The notes beneath the pieces were generated by a model that did no database searches, had not been told where the DNA came from, and saw only the letters and a program-made list of their open reading frames with translations. Position numbers and translations under genes: made by a program. Positions 60,538 through 64,000 of a DNA stretch of 64,000 nucleotides are shown piece after piece. Source of the DNA: Anomaloglossus baeobatrachus (lineage: Eukaryota; Chordata; Amphibia; Anura; Aromobatidae); NCBI RefSeq assembly GCF_048569485.1, contig NC_134354.1, forward strand, positions 688,903,584-688,967,583, given 5' to 3'. Position 1 is the first letter of the stretch, and every line of letters starts with the position of its first letter.

Positions 60538-61764
60538 TGTCGCGGGCGGAGGAGGGGATGCCGCGCTCTCCCACTGCTCGGGTCCGGCTGCCGCGGCTGC
60601 TGCGGCCTGCTGCTGCTCGGTGGCTCGAGCGATGGGCCGGATCCCGGGGACTCGAGCGGCGCTCCTCGCCCGTGAGTGAAAGGGGATTGGGTTTTGGGAT
60701 AGTTTATTGTCCGTGACGCCACCCACTGCTGTGGTGATTGAGTGGACACCACCGCTGCTCTGTTTGGGGAGCCCGGGAGTGATGGTACGGAGCAGCCAGT
60801 TGTTGATTTGCCCCTCTGTGGGTAGGGGTCTTGGTGCTCCCGGGGCCCGGTGATGGGATTGGGATGGTTGACAGGCGGGGATGGGGCCTGTGGAGGTGCA
60901 GGGGCGCAGGGGCAGCGCTGTGCCGCACGGCACGGAGGTACTCACTCATCCAGTAAACACGACACAGTTCTCGGTAAACAAACGGCTGGTTGGACGGGTC
61001 CCTCGGACGGTTCACGGTGCTGATGTTCCCTGCAGTTAGCGGTGACGGTCTCTTCCCTGCACCTATGTAAAGTCTCTTGGTAGCGATGGGTCCCCACTGG
61101 TTACCCACTCCTCGGCTTCAAGCTGGGCCGAAGGAGCCCTACTTTGCCCGCAGGCGCTGGCCCTGGGAAACTGGTGCCCTGGTGGTGGCGGTGTCTCCCC
61201 TTCACGGTCGGACTGTTGCCTTCAATTGGGACTTGGTTGTTAGGAGACAGACGTCCCCTTCACTGACGGATTTGGCAAATTATGGCGACTCCCAGCCTTG
61301 CCGGGATCCGAAAGGCCCCTGCCCTGTTGCTGACTGTTCTTCATATACTGCTCCGGTACCGCCGGGTCACCACCCGTCCGCGGTCCTTCCAGCAACCTCC
61401 GAGCAGTCCCCCTGCAGACTATCACCGCCGTCTGCTGACCTTGCTGTCACTGTCCGGGGCACACACCCGGACCAACTTCAGGCTTTACAAACAGTTTCTT
61501 TTCACTTTACTTCAGCTTCTCTCCTAAGATCCTCTACCACTTCCTTCTACTTTCACTTCCCTCACTCAACTGCCAGGTTTTCCCGCCTCCAGGGCTGTGA
61601 ACTCCTCGGTGGGCGGAGCCAACCGCCTGGCCCACCCCCTGGTGTGGACATCAGCCCCTGGAGGAAGGCAACAAGGATTTTGGGTTAGCTTGATGTACCT
61701 GCAGGGAATGTGGGGTGCGTGTGATGTTGTGACCTGTGACCCCTGGCTTGCCCAGGGCGTCACA
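60538..61764. mobile_element. Solo LTR (family LTR-1), 1227 bp, 4-bp duplication
   Basis: Begins TGTCGCGGGCGGAGGAGG and ends CCCAGGGCGTCACA, flanked by TATA on both sides (60534-60537, 61765-61768). Same family and orientation as 56162-57396, similar along the whole length with small indels. Non-coding; the long open frames in it reflect high GC. Fossil. Confidence 0.88.
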
Positions 61765-62329
61765 TATACATATAGCCAAAATACAGCAATGAGTTTTGGG
61801 CACCATTTTGTGTGGCGCTCCTCATTAGACATGGTATAGCGAGGTTATTTATGCACCAAATCACCCAGTGGCAGACACAGACAGAAAAGGGCCCCTGTGC
61901 AAGAACAGTATATGGGCCCTTTACAGCCCAATACTCCTGCTAAGACAGAAGCTCCTTGCTGCTTTGGATGTGGAAATGGCCCCATTACTTCTTGGGCCGC
62001 TGTCACCAGTGATATGTCTTAAATGACCATTTGGAAGTTAACGGTGGCAGAAGATGCTGACAATAGTGTTCATGACTGGCATGGCATTAAAGGGGTATTC
62101 CCATCTCCTATCCCTATATGTAGTAGGTGTAATAATAAGAATATTAGCAAATACTTCAGATTTCAAATGTAGTATAGTTCTCCTGATTAGCTATGTCTCT
62201 CACCTCATGTGCAGGGAATTGCAGCTTAAGTATCCTTGGTTACAACCACTCATATAGTGACAGTTAGATAGTTGGTCATGGTCGTATCCATGGATTCAAA
62301 GGCACAAATTGTCCAGCACTCGCAAAAAA

Positions 62330-62460
62330 TATTCAAAATATATATTAAAACATACTTTTATTAGTGCCCAAAAAATATATTAAAAAATATACGGCAGACA
62401 GACGGGTCTACGCGTTTCAGGCACAAGCCCTTACTCATGACAACGTCTGAATACTGGCAT
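62330..62460. repeat. Repeat with ACGCGTTTCAGGCACAAGCC module
   Basis: AT-rich text followed by CTACGCGTTTCAGGCACAAG and CCCTTACTCATGACAACG. It resembles one arm of the palindromic MITE at 59421 in layout but not in flanking sequence. Confidence 0.5.
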
Positions 62461-62523
62461 GCAAAATATATATATGTGAAACCACATGACAGAGAACACC
62501 AATTAAAACACATGCAACCATAG

Positions 62524-63193
62524 TGTTACGTCACCGCCGGAGTCTGCTCCAGCGGCTTCTGCTCCGATCGCCAGGCGACGCCGTGTTCCTGCCGTGGATG
62601 GTACTGGGAGAGGAGTCGATGCCAGCGGTGGGCGCAGGCTCCGATCATCCACTGGGCTGGGTTAGCTTGGGATCTGCAGTACCGCTGGCTGACTGTGGGT
62701 GGCATGTGTCTTCCAGCTGAAGTTGCCAGCGTTCAGCTACACCTAATGGGAAGACACCACACCCTTCTTATTCCCCCTCCTGTCACATGACCACTGCCAG
62801 AGATAGTTCTGATTTTCCTGGCTCCTGTTACGTCCTATTCTGTTTGGTGATTCCTGTGTGTTGACTTATGCGTGTGTTCTGACTACCCTCCTGCCTACTG
62901 TTTCTGTACCTCGCTGCCCGATCCGGATTTGACCTCTGCTATGTTTGCTGACTACGTCCTTGCCTGCCGATTCTGTCCCTGTTCCGCAATTCCTGGTTTG
63001 ACCCTGCCTGACGACTACTCTCATCGGACTGCAGCCTTCCACAGGTAGTGATCTCCAGTTCCCTGTGTAATTCCAAATCCCTGTAGAGGGGTTAAAGGGT
63101 TTCAGGGTTCTGGGGGTCCTGCTTGGTGACTGGCTTCCTTCTAGCCTCCCCATTACAGCCCGTCTGAGTCTGTGGATCCAGGCAGGCGTTACA
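62524..63193. mobile_element. Solo LTR, 670 bp, 5-bp duplication (Gypsy-like)
   Basis: Begins TGTTACGTCACCGCCGGAG and ends CAGGCAGGCGTTACA. CATAG is duplicated exactly on both sides (62519-62523, 63194-63198). TG...CA ends, size and duplication length fit a Ty3/Gypsy-type solo LTR. Fossil, but boundaries are intact. Confidence 0.85.
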
Positions 63194-63264
63194 CATAGAT
63201 ACCTAAGCTACAATGCCTTGCACATGAGGTAAGCAACATGGCTAATCAGGAGAACTACACACGT

Positions 63265-64000
<736 letters not shown>

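Larger units (their letters stand above)
62091..63262. mobile_element. TTAA-type element, right end cut by a Tc1-like element
   Basis: TTAA at 62087-62090 is followed by AGGGGTATTCCCATCTCC. The left-arm text AGTTCTCCTGATTAGC at 62177 returns inverted as GCTAATCAGGAGAACT at 63241, so the right arm exists, but its terminus is replaced by the Tc1-like element. It contains a short ACGCGTTTC repeat and a solo LTR. Confidence 0.6.

Overview
The window looks like an anuran amphibian (frog or toad) genome, judged from the repeat content: TTAA-flanked short elements ending AGGGAACCTGTC or AGGGGTATTCCC, CR1-type LINE tails with the ACATAGTTACATAG motif, many Tc1-like transposons, Ty3/Gypsy fossils and (TA)n tracts. 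Only one active host gene can be supported, and only its 3' end: three coding exons at 1153-1323, 2489-2532 and 2655-2794 (plus strand) that stay open and in phase to a TAG stop at 2776-2778. An apparent 8.5 kb intron in the 3' UTR follows, then a terminal exon from 11306 with a poly(A) signal at 11502-11507. The rest is transposable elements nested in one another, plus one processed pseudogene.

Layout. 1-11.5 kb: end of the host gene; its 3'UTR intron holds two joined Tc1 relics, a C2orf42-like processed pseudogene split by two later insertions, a short poly(A) retroelement with an 11-bp target duplication, and two Harbinger-like elements. 12.2-18 kb: decayed Tc1-like elements, a Harbinger-like element and two TA-flanked MITEs. 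18.5-26.1 kb: a Ty3/Gypsy fossil, split by a CR1-type LINE, itself split by a TTAA element that contains a large inverted-repeat minisatellite and an intact Tc1-like transposon (20855-22505, 345-residue transposase). 26.1-28.5 kb: another CR1-type LINE on the minus strand. 29.2-33.1 kb: Tc1 end, TTAA foldback, LTR, second Gypsy fossil. 33.7-35.3 kb: second intact Tc1-like transposon (340-residue transposase) inside a (TA)n tract. 36.5-40.3 kb: MITE plus a nested stack of Tc1 relics. 40.36-50.45 kb: a Tc1-like element split by an 8.47 kb hAT element with a perfect 8-bp target duplication; its transposase blocks lie in the order C-terminal, catalytic, N-terminal, all on the plus strand. 50.5-52.3 kb: Tc1 derivative and a LINE tail carrying an unfamiliar 0.9 kb inverted-repeat element. 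52.9-55.4 kb: a foldback element with a 1.66 kb near-perfect palindrome. 55.6-64 kb: Tc1 pieces, TTAA elements, two solo LTRs of one family, a third solo LTR with a 5-bp target duplication, and a Tc1-like element running off the end.

I see no operon, CRISPR array, RNA gene or clear candidate for an undescribed molecular system. The most interesting signals are structural: two transposons with intact DD34E transposases, the block-scrambled hAT element, two very large inverted repeats, a recurring ACGCGTTTC module in otherwise unlike repeats, and insertion order that can be read base by base from target duplications. All family names come from recognition of motifs, not from database searches.
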